Both the position numbers and the translations under genes were made by a program. Positions 1 through 8,889 of a stretch of DNA of 64,000 bases are shown here, piece after piece. The DNA is from Micrococcales bacterium (GTDB lineage: Bacteria > Actinomycetota > Actinomycetes > Actinomycetales > Cellulomonadaceae): assembly GCA_014763765.1 (NCBI GenBank), contig JACXUT010000002.1, forward strand, positions 1 to 64,000, given 5' to 3'. Under the pieces are notes generated by a model. The model worked only from the letters and a program-made list of their open reading frames with translations, had not been told where the DNA came from and made no database searches. Positions within the stretch are counted from its first letter, which is position 1, and every line of letters starts with the position of its first letter.

Positions 1-348
1 CGCGCACCCCGCCCCGCCGCGACCGTTCGGAGCCTCCGAAGCGCCATCGTGGTGACCCCCGGACCACCTCGATGGCACGTGGGAGCCTCCGACGGTGCCG
101 GCGGGCGGGGGGTGGTGCAGCGGACCAGTCAGGGCCGGGATCGGGTCCGCTCCACTCAGTCGTCGCCCACCGCCGAGGCGAACCGGCACCCAGTAGTGGG
201 GCGACAGCACTCAGTCGGCACTCAATGAGGTCGGGATCGTCCGGATGGGTGCTCGCATCCGGGAGAGGCTTCCGGGGCGCGCCGCTCGATGCGCGTTCCA
301 CGAGGACGGCGGGGTCCCCTCGGCGTCCACCTCGACTCGGAGGCTCTC
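1..348. other. Leader region without a convincing gene
   Basis: No reading frame here has codon use or sequence like a real protein. Small structures are visible: a 7-bp inverted repeat (120-126 with 144-150), three copies of CACTCA (from 153, 208 and 219; the first two extend to CACTCAGTCG), and a 7-bp hairpin CCGGATG/CATCCGG (241-247 with 256-262). The last lies about 90 bases before the first gene and could be a terminator for an upstream unit or a control site. None is strong enough to name. Confidence 0.4.
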
Positions 349-657
349 ATGCGCACCACGGTTCGTGCCCTGCCGGCCGCTGTTCTCGCGGCCGGTCTCG
401 TCGTGCTCAGCAGCCCGGCGGCGTCAGCGGCGAGCTCGGCCTGGACGAAGGTGGGCTCGTGCACCCTCCACACCGTCCGCGACGTGAGCGTCGCGGTGAT
501 CTCGAGCTCATCGAAGGTCACCGCCGACGACGGTGATGCGTCCGGCTCTGTCGGACTGTCGGCCAAGACCGCCACGACGACATCGTCCGCCGTGTTCGCG
601 GCGACGTCGATCACCATCACCGGCAGGTCCATGACGCACTACAAGGTGTGGCACTGA
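349..657 (+). CDS. Small secreted protein, lactococcin 972-like bacteriocin candidate
   Basis: A 102-residue precursor. The start ATG follows GGAGG with a 5-base gap (339-343). Residues 1 to about 28 form a classical signal peptide (MRTT.R, a Leu/Val/Ala core, then an ASA-type cleavage site), leaving a mature peptide of about 74 residues with one Cys. The mature part begins SSAWTKVGS and ends THYKVWH. As remembered, lactococcin 972 also has an early W-x-x-G, a GVWAKA-like stretch and an aromatic YYNFW end, and is exported by the Sec route as a peptide of about 66 residues. The match is weak and placed by eye. The neighbours (lipoprotein, peptidoglycan-binding adaptor, ABC ATPase, FtsX-like permease) fit a bacteriocin or secreted-peptide cassette. 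Otherwise it is an unknown secreted protein. Confidence 0.55.
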   Translation: MRTTVRALPAAVLAAGLVVLSSPAASAASSAWTKVGSCTLHTVRDVSVAVISSSSKVTADDGDASGSVGLSAKTATTTSSAVFAATSITITGRSMTHYKVWH

Positions 658-710
658 GCCCGCCGGCCGGTGGCACGTCCCGCCGGCCGGCGTCGCGTGC
701 CCGCGCGCAC

Positions 711-1328
711 GTGGCGGCGTCGGAAGGGGCGACCCGGGGCCGGCTCGTGGCTGTCCTGGTCGGTCTTCTCGTGGCGACCGGCGCCTGCGCCCCCACCGAG
801 GCCGAAGGTCCTGACGGCTCGGTCGTCTTCGCGCAGGTTCTCGCACAGGCGGAGGCATCGACGTCCGCGTCGGACGCCCAGATCTCGGCTCTACGCGAGG
901 GCGCGGAGACCGGGCGGATCTCCCTGGAGGTGGTCCGCGAGGCCGCGAGGCGCGCCGTCGCGTGTCTCGCGGAGCTCGGGCTGGATGCGGAGTACGACGA
1001 GCGGTCGCTCGCCTACGGGCTCGTGGTCCCGGGATACGTCGTCAGGCACGCGCCGGGTGCCGACGTCGACCGGGACGTCGCGACGTGTGATGAGCGTGAG
1101 TTCGGCTGGGTCAACGAGCTCTACCAGGTGCAGCCGTCTTCGGTCGAGGCGTCCGAGCGGTACCTCGAGCAGCAGGCGCCCGTGATCCGGGCCTGCCTCG
1201 ACCGGAACGACGTGCGGACCGGGCGGGATCCGTCCGGTCCCGACCTCGCGAGGGCGGCTTCCGAGGCGCTCCAGGCATCGGACGGCCGGATCGACTGCCT
1301 GGCCGAGGCCGGTGTCGACGCGTGGTGA
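711..1328 (+). CDS. Putative lipoprotein of the secreted-peptide cassette
   Basis: About 205 residues; function not recognised. The GTG at 711 is preferred because it gives a normal lipoprotein signal: short basic n-region, hydrophobic VAVLVGLLVATGA, then Cys26 as the likely lipidated residue. A GTG at 648 would overlap the preceding gene but make an overlong n-region, and a GTG at 747 would leave no charged residues. The mature part is rich in acidic residues and has four further Cys (in ACLAELG, ATCDERE, RACLDRN and DCLAEAG contexts), suggesting disulfides outside the cell. The stop overlaps the next start (GTGGTGAGG). Position between the secreted peptide and its transporter suggests immunity or a surface partner; that is inference. 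Confidence 0.5.
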   Translation: MAASEGATRGRLVAVLVGLLVATGACAPTEAEGPDGSVVFAQVLAQAEASTSASDAQISALREGAETGRISLEVVREAARRAVACLAELGLDAEYDERSLAYGLVVPGYVVRHAPGADVDRDVATCDEREFGWVNELYQVQPSSVEASERYLEQQAPVIRACLDRNDVRTGRDPSGPDLARAASEALQASDGRIDCLAEAGVDAW

Positions 1329-2335
1329 GGAACGGGTCGCGTCTCCGCGTCGTCGCGGTGGCTCTCGTCCTCGCTGCGCCGCTCGTGATCGGTGGTGGGC
1401 TCGCGCTCCTCGCGCTGGCTCGCTCGCCGCTGCAGTCGGACGTGCCCGCCGCGCCGCTCGTCGGCCAGGTGCAGCCGGTGGCGCGTCCGGCGTCCGAGAC
1501 CGTCACGGCGACGTGGGTCGCGCCCGTGGAGCGGGTCGTCGCCGCGCAGTCGGAGGGAACGGTGACAGGCTTGGCGATCGAGCCCGGCCGGCCGATCGCG
1601 GCCGGTGACGTGGTGGTGCGCGTCGACGGGCTTCCCGTGATCGCGTTCGCTGCCCCGGCACCGCTCTATCGGGACGTCGTCGAGGGGATGGAGGGCGACG
1701 ACGTGCGGTCGGTGCAGGCGGTCCTCGTGGACCGCGGGCTGCTCGACCGGGTGGATGGGCTGGCAGGCCCGGCGACGGCCGACGCGATCGAGCGCTGGAA
1801 CGCGTCGTACGGTCTGCCCCACGGGCGCACGTTCGCGCGGTCCTCCGTCATCTGGATCCCGGAGGGCGCGACCGTGCCCGTGGACGTCTCGATCGAGGTC
1901 GGCGACCTGCTGCAGCCTCCGACGCCGATCTACCGGGCTGTCCTGGACCCGGAGCGGGTCGACGTCGACATCGAGGGGGATCCGGCCCGACGGACGGTCT
2001 CGCTCGCAGACGCGACCGTCCCCCTGCCTCCCGGGCAGTCCGCGATCTCGGACCCGGAGGACGTCGCAGCGATCCGCGTCGTGATGGCAGATCAGGACAC
2101 GGCTGCTGTGGTGGTGACGACAGCCGGGTCACACGAGGTCGGCGGGGTCCCCGCCTCGGCCGTCCTCACGGACGACGCCGGCAACGCGTGCGTGCTCACC
2201 GACCTCGACGGCGGGTCGGTGCGCATCGACCCCCTGGGCGGGTCGCTCGGCATGGTGGAGGTGGATGCCCGGCTGATCGGGACCCCGCTCGTCATCAACC
2301 CTCGTGAGGCGGGTGTGGGGGAGACGTGCGGCTGA
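1322..2335 (+). CDS. Membrane-anchored peptidoglycan-binding adaptor of ABC exporter
   Basis: 337 residues. One N-terminal membrane helix (about 9-33), then an extracytoplasmic part. A biotinyl-lipoyl/HlyD-like stretch (about 60-110, with EGTVTGLAIEPGRPIAAGD) is interrupted by a PG_binding_1-type domain (about 120-178, EGDDVRSVQAVL...GPATADAIERW), followed by beta-rich membrane-fusion-like sequence. The order resembles MacA-type periplasmic adaptors, with a wall-binding module suited to a Gram-positive cell. It overlaps the lipoprotein by 7 bases and the ATPase by 10, so all are probably cotranslated. The likely role is to couple the MacB-like transporter to a wall- or surface-located substrate. 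Confidence 0.72.
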   Translation: MVRNGSRLRVVAVALVLAAPLVIGGGLALLALARSPLQSDVPAAPLVGQVQPVARPASETVTATWVAPVERVVAAQSEGTVTGLAIEPGRPIAAGDVVVRVDGLPVIAFAAPAPLYRDVVEGMEGDDVRSVQAVLVDRGLLDRVDGLAGPATADAIERWNASYGLPHGRTFARSSVIWIPEGATVPVDVSIEVGDLLQPPTPIYRAVLDPERVDVDIEGDPARRTVSLADATVPLPPGQSAISDPEDVAAIRVVMADQDTAAVVVTTAGSHEVGGVPASAVLTDDAGNACVLTDLDGGSVRIDPLGGSLGMVEVDARLIGTPLVINPREAGVGETCG

Positions 2336-2967
2336 CCGTCGACGGACTCCGCTACACCCCTCCCGGGGCCGCGTGGCCGGTGCTGGCAGGGACCACGTGC
2401 AGCCTCGAGGACGGCGAGACGTTGGCAGTCGTCGGACCGTCCGGGTCGGGGAAGACCACCTTCGTGTCCATCCTGGGTGGGTTGCTCGCGCCAGCAGGGG
2501 GCACTGTCGCGTGGCGGGACAGCGGCGGTGTCCGGGACCCGCGCGAGGTCACGACGTGGGTGCTGCAGACGGTCTCGTTGCTCCCGGAGCGGTCCGTGCT
2601 CGACAACGTGATGCTCGGCGCCTTCCTGGACGGGGCAGGGCGCGCGGAGGCCCGCGGCCTCGCCGGGGAGGCGCTCGACTCGATGGGGCTCGCGAACCGC
2701 GCCGACGACCGCGCGTCGGTGCTGTCGGGTGGCGAGGCCCAGAGGGTGGCCATCGCGAGGGCGTTGGCCTCGGCAAGGCCGGTGCTGCTGGCGGACGAGC
2801 CGACGGGTCAGCTCGACTCGAGGACGACCGACCTGGTGCTCGACGCCATGTTCGCCGTGGCGGCACGCACGATCGTCCTCGTGACGCACGACGAGCGGGC
2901 GGCTCGCCGCTGCGACCGGGTGCTCCGGCTGGACGGTCGCCGGCCGTCGCCGCCGCCGGCATCATGA
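2326..2967 (+). CDS. ABC transporter ATP-binding protein (MacB/LolD type)
   Basis: 213 residues from a GTG start that overlaps the adaptor gene. All core motifs are present: Walker A GPSGSGKTT (about 37-45), Q-loop region VLQTVSLLPE, signature LSGGEAQRVAIARAL (from about 133), Walker B VLLADEPTG (about 153), D-loop QLDS and the H-loop His in VTHDE (about 188). Length and the PTGQLD ending place it in the MacB/LolD/FtsE-like group, whose ATPases drive mechanotransmission rather than classical transport. It partners the permease that follows with a 4-base overlap. Confidence 0.9.
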   Translation: MRLTVDGLRYTPPGAAWPVLAGTTCSLEDGETLAVVGPSGSGKTTFVSILGGLLAPAGGTVAWRDSGGVRDPREVTTWVLQTVSLLPERSVLDNVMLGAFLDGAGRAEARGLAGEALDSMGLANRADDRASVLSGGEAQRVAIARALASARPVLLADEPTGQLDSRTTDLVLDAMFAVAARTIVLVTHDERAARRCDRVLRLDGRRPSPPPAS

Positions 2968-4079
2968 CGGACGTGCGACGACGCCAGGTCTGGCCGTCGG
3001 CCCTGGCGTTCGCGGAAGGGGCGGAGAACGCCAGGTCCGGTCGGTGGGCCTCGGTCGTCGTTGCGCTCGCGGTCGCCGGCGTCCTCGGGGCCGCGGCGTT
3101 GTCGAACGTCCTCGACGTCGGGCGCCTGGTGCGCGCCGAGGCGGAGTGGGCGGCCGCCGGGGCGTTCGTCCTCGTGGCTGAGCCCGGCCGAGCGGAGGGC
3201 GGGACGATCGACGCGCCACGGTGCGACCGGTTGTCCGCCCTGGAGGGGGTCGACGGTGCCTTCGCGGTATCAGGTGTCCGGGGGGCGCTGGGTCTGGCGG
3301 CCGAGCCGGGCATCAGGGCCACGCAGATCATCGTGTCACCGGGGATCTTCGACTTCCTCGACCTCGCCCCGGTCGCGGGACACGGGGCCCTGGCGACGGA
3401 CGAGGTGCTCATCCCCCTGGGGCTGGGCGACGGCGACGAGGTGGTGCTCGTGGAGGAGCCGTCGGAGTACCGCGGCGTCGCGGTGGGGACCCGCCGGGTG
3501 GACTCCGCCGTGCTCGGCCGTGACCTCGACGGCGCGTGGATCGTCGCCGATCCCACGGAGCGCGACGCCACGCAGTGCTACGTCCGCAGCGACGCCGGCC
3601 ACGTCGAGGCCGTCGCGGGCTACCTCCCGCTCGCGCTGGGTTCCGAGGCGAGCGGCCCGGTCGTCGTGCGACCGCGACTGCAGGAGAGCGCGCACGGCCT
3701 GGGCTTCGCGGGCTCGTACGCGACCAGGGAGCTCGGGACGGCGTGGCTCGGCGCGGCCGTGGTCCTCGGCGGGATGGTGGCGCTCGTCCGGTGGACGCGG
3801 CGCGCGCGGCTGGCTGTGTACGTGACGTACGGCGTCCACCGGCGTGCTCTCGTCGTGCTCCAGCTCTCGGAGTGGCTCGTGCTCTCGGTCCCCGCGGCGG
3901 TGTGGGCCTGGGGCGTGGTGACCTGCGTCGGAATCGCGCTCGGCACGGACGTCGCCGTCGTGGCAGCCCAGGGTGCCGGTCACATGGTGGCCGGCTGGGC
4001 GTGCGCCACCCTCCTCGTCCTGGCGATCTCGCTGATCCCGGTCCGATCCCTCGTCGAGACGCTGAAGGACCGCTCGTAG
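2964..4079 (+). CDS. FtsX-like ABC permease of the cassette
   Basis: 371 residues, starting in an ATGA overlap with the ATPase stop. One membrane helix near residues 28-50, an extracellular domain of about 200 residues, then three C-terminal helices (about 257-275, 290-320, 335-360). This is the 4-helix FtsX/MacB topology. The gene ends 40 bases from the convergent MMPL gene with no clear hairpin between. With the adaptor and ATPase it forms a tripartite MacAB-like machine; the substrate is probably the small secreted protein or a related peptide, by position only. Sequence of the outer domain is not familiar. Confidence 0.75.
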   Translation: MTDVRRRQVWPSALAFAEGAENARSGRWASVVVALAVAGVLGAAALSNVLDVGRLVRAEAEWAAAGAFVLVAEPGRAEGGTIDAPRCDRLSALEGVDGAFAVSGVRGALGLAAEPGIRATQIIVSPGIFDFLDLAPVAGHGALATDEVLIPLGLGDGDEVVLVEEPSEYRGVAVGTRRVDSAVLGRDLDGAWIVADPTERDATQCYVRSDAGHVEAVAGYLPLALGSEASGPVVVRPRLQESAHGLGFAGSYATRELGTAWLGAAVVLGGMVALVRWTRRARLAVYVTYGVHRRALVVLQLSEWLVLSVPAAVWAWGVVTCVGIALGTDVAVVAAQGAGHMVAGWACATLLVLAISLIPVRSLVETLKDRS

Positions 4080-4119
4080 CCGGTCGCCGCGCGCAGGTGT
4101 CGCGGGCCTGCCCCGGGTG

Positions 4120-6369
4120 TCAGTGCGTGATCGCCAGGCGGGCGTGGAGGCGGCGCAGGGGGGCCGGGGCCCACCAGTTCAGGTCGCCGAGAACCGTCAT
4201 CGTGGCCGGGACGAGCAGCAGCCGCACCAGCGTCGCGTCGATCAGCACGGCCACCGCCAGCGAGAAGCCGACCTCCTTGATGACCAGCAGCTCGCCGGCG
4301 ACGAACCCGGCGAACACGGCCACGATGATCGCCGCGGCGGACGTGATGACCCGCCCGGACCGCTGCAGGCCGAGGCGGACGGACTCGTCGTTGCTCGCGC
4401 CGGCGTCGTGCAGCTCCTTGATGCGCGAGAGCAGGAACACCTCGTAGTCCATCGCGAGGCCGAACGCGAAGGCGATGACGAGCGCGAGGACGTACGTCTC
4501 GATGCCGCCGGTGGACTCGAAGCCCAGCAGGCCGGACAGGTGCCCGTCCTGGAACACCCAGACCAGCACGCCGAGCGACGCGCACAGCGACACGGCGTTG
4601 GTGAGCAGCGCCTTGACCGGCACGAGCAGCGATCCGGTCATGAGGAACAGCAGGACCAGCGTCGCGAGCGCCACCACACCGAGCGCCCAGGGGGCGCGGT
4701 CGAACAGGGCGTCGGTGAAGTCGATCTGGTTGGCCGCCTGCCCGCCGACCCACGCGTCGAACGGCAGGTCCAGGTCGCGCAGCCCGTGCACGACCTCCTG
4801 GGCGACGGCGCCGCCGGGGTCGGTGCTGTCGGGGCGCACCCCGATGACGACGACCGAGTCGCGCACCGCGGGCGGGTCGACGGACGCGACGCCGTCGAGC
4901 GCCTCGATCTCCGGGACGGCCGCGGCGGCGTCGGCCTCGCCGGTCTGCGCGACCAGCACCACGGACGGCGAGGACGACGCCGGGTACTGCTCCGCGAGCA
5001 CGCGCACGAACTCGCGCTGGGGGCTGGACATCGGCAGCAGCTGCGTCGTGGAGTTGCGGAGCTCGACGTGCAGCAGCGGGGACGCGAGCACGAGCAGCAC
5101 GGCCAGCGAGCCGCCCATCACCCACCAGGGTCGGCGCTGCACGCGCCCGGCGAGGCGGGAGAACGTCCCCTCCTCGGACGCGACGTCGGCGGTGCGGGCC
5201 AGGACGCTCCGCACGCCCGGCACCCGGGCGAGCACGCTCGGGCGGGCGAGGCGGCGCCCCGCGAGCACGAGGAGCGCGGGCACCAGGGTGAGGGCGGTGG
5301 CGACCGCGAACACGATCACGGCCACGGACCCGGCGCCGAACGCCCGCAGGATGTCCTGCCGGAACACCAGGAGCCCCGCGATCGACACCCCGACGGTCAG
5401 CGCGGAGAACGCGACCGTGCGCCCGGCGGTGCCCATCGTCGTGACCAGGGCGGTGACGACGGCCCCGTCCCCGCGTCGGCGGCGCGCGGAGCGTCCCTCG
5501 TCGTCGCCGAGCGCCCGGCCCAGCTCCTCGCGGAACCGGGACACGATGAGCAGGCCGTAGTCGATCGAGAGGCCGAGCCCGAGCACGGTGACCACGTTGA
5601 CGACCGACGACTCGAGGTCGTCCATCAGGTACGACAGGCCGACGAGCGCACCCAGGCCGCCCGCGATGGACGCGACGGCGCCGACGATCGGCATGGCGGC
5701 GGCGAGGAACCCGCCGAACACCAGCACCATGATCAGCAGCGCCACCGGCAGCGCGATCGCCTCGCCCGTGGTGAGGTCCCGCTCGACCTGGTCGGTGATG
5801 GCCGAGACGATCAGGGAGGTCCCGCCGACCAGGCCGGTGGCGCCGGGGGCGACGTCGTCGAGCGCGGCCGGCACCTCGCGCAGCCGCTCCTCGACGTCGT
5901 GCAGGGCCGCGTCCTGGGTGTCGCCCGCCAGGCCGGGGTCGAGCTCGACGACCACGAGGAACCCGTCGCCGTCGGTGGCCAGCAGCGGCGCGGCCGCGGG
6001 GTTCTCGACCCCGTCCGGCAGCACGAACGGGTCGATGACCGAGACCACGCCCGGTACGTCCGCGACCTCGGCGCGCGCGGGCTCCAGGGCGTCCGCGAGG
6101 CCCTCCGTCGCGGGGTCCACCCCCTGCACGACGAGCGTCAGCGACGCGCCGGAGGTGTCCGACTCCGCGAGGAGCTCGGTCGCCCGGGCGCTGTCGGAGC
6201 CCGGAACCACCGGCTCGCCGGTCGTGAGCCGGTCGAAGAGGTTCTGGCCCCCGACGCCGACCAGCGCCAGCAGCGCGCAGGCGACGGCGACGACCGCCCA
6301 GGCGGCGAGCGTCAGGCGGGGGTGGCGGGCGACGGTGCGCCCCAGGCTCTCGAACACGCAGGTCAGCAT
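4120..6369 (-). CDS. MMPL-family RND transporter
   Basis: 749 residues, two repeats of one helix, a large outer domain and five helices, the usual MMPL plan of about 12 membrane segments. The paired Asp-Tyr signatures of the proton relay are visible as GLSIDYGLLIVSRF in the first half and GLAMDYEVFLLSRI in the second. Family members use proton motive force to export lipids, siderophores or drugs. The only minus-strand gene in the first 59 kb; it is divergent from rarA, with about 100 bases between them. The ATG at 6369 has no good ribosome-binding site; an internal GTG four codons in is possible. Substrate unknown. Confidence 0.9.
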   Translation of the reverse strand: MLTCVFESLGRTVARHPRLTLAAWAVVAVACALLALVGVGGQNLFDRLTTGEPVVPGSDSARATELLAESDTSGASLTLVVQGVDPATEGLADALEPARAEVADVPGVVSVIDPFVLPDGVENPAAAPLLATDGDGFLVVVELDPGLAGDTQDAALHDVEERLREVPAALDDVAPGATGLVGGTSLIVSAITDQVERDLTTGEAIALPVALLIMVLVFGGFLAAAMPIVGAVASIAGGLGALVGLSYLMDDLESSVVNVVTVLGLGLSIDYGLLIVSRFREELGRALGDDEGRSARRRRGDGAVVTALVTTMGTAGRTVAFSALTVGVSIAGLLVFRQDILRAFGAGSVAVIVFAVATALTLVPALLVLAGRRLARPSVLARVPGVRSVLARTADVASEEGTFSRLAGRVQRRPWWVMGGSLAVLLVLASPLLHVELRNSTTQLLPMSSPQREFVRVLAEQYPASSSPSVVLVAQTGEADAAAAVPEIEALDGVASVDPPAVRDSVVVIGVRPDSTDPGGAVAQEVVHGLRDLDLPFDAWVGGQAANQIDFTDALFDRAPWALGVVALATLVLLFLMTGSLLVPVKALLTNAVSLCASLGVLVWVFQDGHLSGLLGFESTGGIETYVLALVIAFAFGLAMDYEVFLLSRIKELHDAGASNDESVRLGLQRSGRVITSAAAIIVAVFAGFVAGELLVIKEVGFSLAVAVLIDATLVRLLLVPATMTVLGDLNWWAPAPLRRLHARLAITH

Positions 6370-6461
6370 CGCAGGCCGGACGGTGCTCGCGCATCACGGG
6401 TGGCGGCGGGGCCGCCGGGTGCGCGCGGGAGCCGCGGTGCCCGGTTGTGGGCGCGGCTGCG

Positions 6462-6467
6462 TAGGCT
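6462..6467 (+). promoter_or_regulatory. -10 box TAGGCT, leaderless rarA
   Basis: TAGGCT ends six bases before the rarA ATG and no ribosome-binding site precedes that ATG, so transcription should start at or next to the start codon. No good -35 is seen. Confidence 0.6.
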
Positions 6468-6473
6468 CGCCGC

Positions 6474-7907
6474 ATGGACCTGTTCGACGCGGTGACCTCC
6501 ACCGCGCAGGGCACCCCCGCGCCGTCCGCGGGGGCGCCGCTCGCCGTGCGGATGCGGCCGAGCAGCCTGGCGGAGGTCGCCGGGCAGGAGCACCTGCTGG
6601 TGCCCGGGTCGCCCCTGCGGCGCCTCGTCGAGGGCGGTGCGGGCGACGCGTCGCGGCGGGCGGCGCCGTCGTCGGTCGTGCTCTGGGGGCCGCCGGGGAC
6701 GGGCAAGACGACGCTCGCGTACCTGGTGGCCACGACGTCGGGCCGGCGGTTCGTGGAGCTGTCGGCCGTCACGGCGGGCGTCAAGGACGTCCGGCAGGTG
6801 GTCGACGACGCGCGCCGCCGCCTGGCCGCGGACGGCTCCGAGACGGTGCTGTTCATCGACGAGGTGCACCGCTTCACGAAGGCGCAGCAGGACGCGCTGC
6901 TGCCGAGCGTCGAGAACCGCTGGGTGACGCTCGTCGCGGCGACGACCGAGAACCCGAGCTTCTCCGTGAACTCGCCGTTGCTGTCGCGCTCCCTGCTGCT
7001 CACGCTGAAGCCGCTCGGCACCGAGGACGTGCGGGCGCTGGTGCGCCGGGCGGTCGTCGACGAGCGCGGGCTCGGCGGCGCCGTGCGGCTCGAGGAGGAG
7101 GCCGAGGAGCACCTGCTGCGGCTCGCGGGCGGCGACGCGCGCAAGGCCCTGACCGTCCTCGAGGCCGCCGCGGGTGCGGCGCTGGCCGACCGGGACGCGC
7201 GCGCGGCCGACCCGGACGCCGACCACGACGGCGAGGACGCGGACGCGCCGGCGGTCGTCGACCTGGCCACGGTCGAGCGCGCGATCGACGTCGCCGCCGT
7301 GCGCTACGACCGGGACGGCGACCAGCACTACGACGTCATCAGCGCGTTCATCAAGTCGGTGCGCGGCTCCGACGTCGACGCGGCCCTGCACTACCTCGCG
7401 CGGATGATCGCCGCGGGGGAGGACCCGCGGTTCATCGCGCGGCGGGTCGTCATCTCCGCCGCCGAGGACGTCGGCATGGCCGACCCGAGCGCCCTGCAGA
7501 CCGCCGTCGCCGCCGCGCAGGCCGTGGCGCTGATCGGCATGCCCGAGGCGCGGATCATCCTCGCCGAGGCGGTCGTGCACCTGGCGACCGCACCGAAGTC
7601 GAACGCGGCCTACACCGGCATCGACGCGGCGCTGGCGGACGTGCGGGCCGGACGGGTCGGGTCCGTGCCCCCGCACCTGCGCGACGCGCACTACGCCGGA
7701 GCCCAGGCGCTCGGCCACGGGAAGGGCTACCTGTACGCCCACGACCACCCGCACGGCATCGCCGCGCAGCAGTACCTGCCGGACGACCTGGTCGGCACGC
7801 GCTACTACGCGCCGACGGACAACGGCTACGAGCGGCAGGTGGGCGAGCGGCTCGGGCGGATCCGGGCGGTGCTCGACCAGGCGCCCGCGCCGGAGGGCCA
7901 CGGCTGA
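6474..7907 (+). CDS. rarA: Replication-associated recombination protein A (MgsA)
   Basis: 477 residues. An AAA+ clamp-loader-like ATPase acting at stalled replication forks. Walker [11 protein letters not shown] at about 71-80, Walker [11 protein letters not shown] at about 124-133, sensor 1 [12 protein letters not shown], arginine-finger region LLSRSLLL. The C-terminal two thirds has the MgsA-specific tetramerisation region ([23 protein letters not shown] and [19 protein letters not shown]). An insert rich in Asp/Ala (about 235-262) is not part of the core fold. Divergent from the MMPL gene and followed by rpsD, a common actinobacterial order. Confidence 0.95.
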   Translation: MDLFDAVTSTAQGTPAPSAGAPLAVRMRPSSLAEVAGQEHLLVPGSPLRRLVEGGAGDASRRAAPSSVVLWGPPGTGKTTLAYLVATTSGRRFVELSAVTAGVKDVRQVVDDARRRLAADGSETVLFIDEVHRFTKAQQDALLPSVENRWVTLVAATTENPSFSVNSPLLSRSLLLTLKPLGTEDVRALVRRAVVDERGLGGAVRLEEEAEEHLLRLAGGDARKALTVLEAAAGAALADRDARAADPDADHDGEDADAPAVVDLATVERAIDVAAVRYDRDGDQHYDVISAFIKSVRGSDVDAALHYLARMIAAGEDPRFIARRVVISAAEDVGMADPSALQTAVAAAQAVALIGMPEARIILAEAVVHLATAPKSNAAYTGIDAALADVRAGRVGSVPPHLRDAHYAGAQALGHGKGYLYAHDHPHGIAAQQYLPDDLVGTRYYAPTDNGYERQVGERLGRIRAVLDQAPAPEGHG

Positions 7908-7984
7908 CCCCGGCGCGGTGAGGCGCGGCGCGCGACGGTTAGGTGCTGGGCTCCCGACCCGGTAGAGTCGACCGGTCGTCCGGG

Positions 7985-8013
7985 TTGACTGGACGCGCCT
8001 GGGGCCCTAGCCA
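7985..8013 (+). promoter_or_regulatory. Promoter of rpsD
   Basis: TTGACT (7985-7990), 17-base spacer, TAGCCA (8008-8013): close to the housekeeping sigma consensus. A weaker second pair, TTAGGT (7939-7944) and TAGAGT (7963-7968), lies upstream. Transcription from the first leaves a leader of roughly 100 bases before rpsD, with a small CCGCTC/GAGCGG hairpin, room for S4 autoregulation. Confidence 0.6.
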
Positions 8014-8117
8014 GCCACCGCCGCTCCCGAGCGGTTCGGCACGAAGGTCGGCCCCACGCCCGCCGCGGAACCTCCCGCGTCCGGGTGTGCCGTGAATCGA
8101 ACGACAGGAAGAACACC

Positions 8118-8744
8118 GTGAGCAACGTGACCCGTTCGCGCCGCCAGGTGCGCCTCTCGCGCGCCCTGGGCCTCGCGCTGACGCCTAAGGCCGTCAAGCA
8201 CTTCGAGAAGCGCCCCTACCCGCCCGGTGAGCACGGCCGCGCCCGCCGCCGCACCGAGTCCGACTACGCCGTGCGTCTGCGCGAGAAGCAGCGTCTGCGC
8301 GCCCAGTACGCGCTGCGCGAGAAGCAGCTCGCCCGCGCCTACGAGGCCGCCCGCAAGGCCCCGGGCCTGACCGGTGAGGCGCTCGTCGAGGACCTCGAGA
8401 CCCGCCTGGACGCGCTGGTGCTCCGCGCCGGCTTCGCCCGCACCATCCTGCAGGCCCGCCAGGTCGTCGTGCACCGCCACGTGCTGGTCGACGGCAAGAT
8501 CGTGGACCGCCCGTCGTTCCGCGTGAAGGAGGGCCAGACCCTCCAGATCAAGCCGAAGTCGCAGACGACGGTCCCGTTCCAGGTGGCCGCCGCCGGTGCG
8601 CACCGCGACGTGCTGCCGGCCGTCCCGGGCTACCTGGACGTGCAGCTCGAGAAGCTCTCGGCCGTGCTGACCCGCCGCCCGAAGCGCGCCGAGGTGCCGA
8701 TCACGTGCGAGGTCCAGCTGGTCGTCGAGTACTACGCCCGCTGA
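8118..8744 (+). CDS. rpsD: 30S ribosomal protein S4
   Basis: 208 residues. Primary 16S rRNA binder that nucleates assembly of the 30S body. The GTG at 8118 fits best: it gives MSNVTRSRRQVRLSRALG, follows AGGAAG, and matches S4 length. The S4 RNA-binding domain lies at about 95-160 (ETRLDALVLRAGFARTILQA...GKIVDRPSFRVKEG). The N-terminus has no Cys, so this is the zinc-free form of S4. The gene stands alone rather than in the ribosomal alpha operon, has its own promoter and is followed by a strong terminator. Confidence 0.95.
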   Translation: MSNVTRSRRQVRLSRALGLALTPKAVKHFEKRPYPPGEHGRARRRTESDYAVRLREKQRLRAQYALREKQLARAYEAARKAPGLTGEALVEDLETRLDALVLRAGFARTILQARQVVVHRHVLVDGKIVDRPSFRVKEGQTLQIKPKSQTTVPFQVAAAGAHRDVLPAVPGYLDVQLEKLSAVLTRRPKRAEVPITCEVQLVVEYYAR

Positions 8745-8761
8745 CGCAGCCGCGACACCGA

Positions 8762-8810
8762 CCGCGACGCCCCGCACCGCCCGACAGGGACCGTGTGCGG
8801 GGCGTCGCGG
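8762..8810 (+). terminator. Hairpin terminator after rpsD
   Basis: A perfect 16-bp stem (8762-8777 with 8795-8810) and a 17-base loop, 17 bases after the rpsD stop. No U-tract follows, as is usual in high-GC actinomycetes. Confidence 0.8.
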
Positions 8811-8889
8811 CCGTCCCGGGCCGCCGCGTCGCTCCCGGTAGGGTTCCGGTGACGCCGCACGGCGACGACACGACGCAGAAGGGCTGGCC

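Noticed and set aside
3980..7270. 1096-residue minus-strand frame overlapping the MMPL gene and rarA
   Set aside because: Arg/Ala/Gly/Pro-rich shadow in another frame; MMPL and rarA read as real proteins with all motifs in their own frames.
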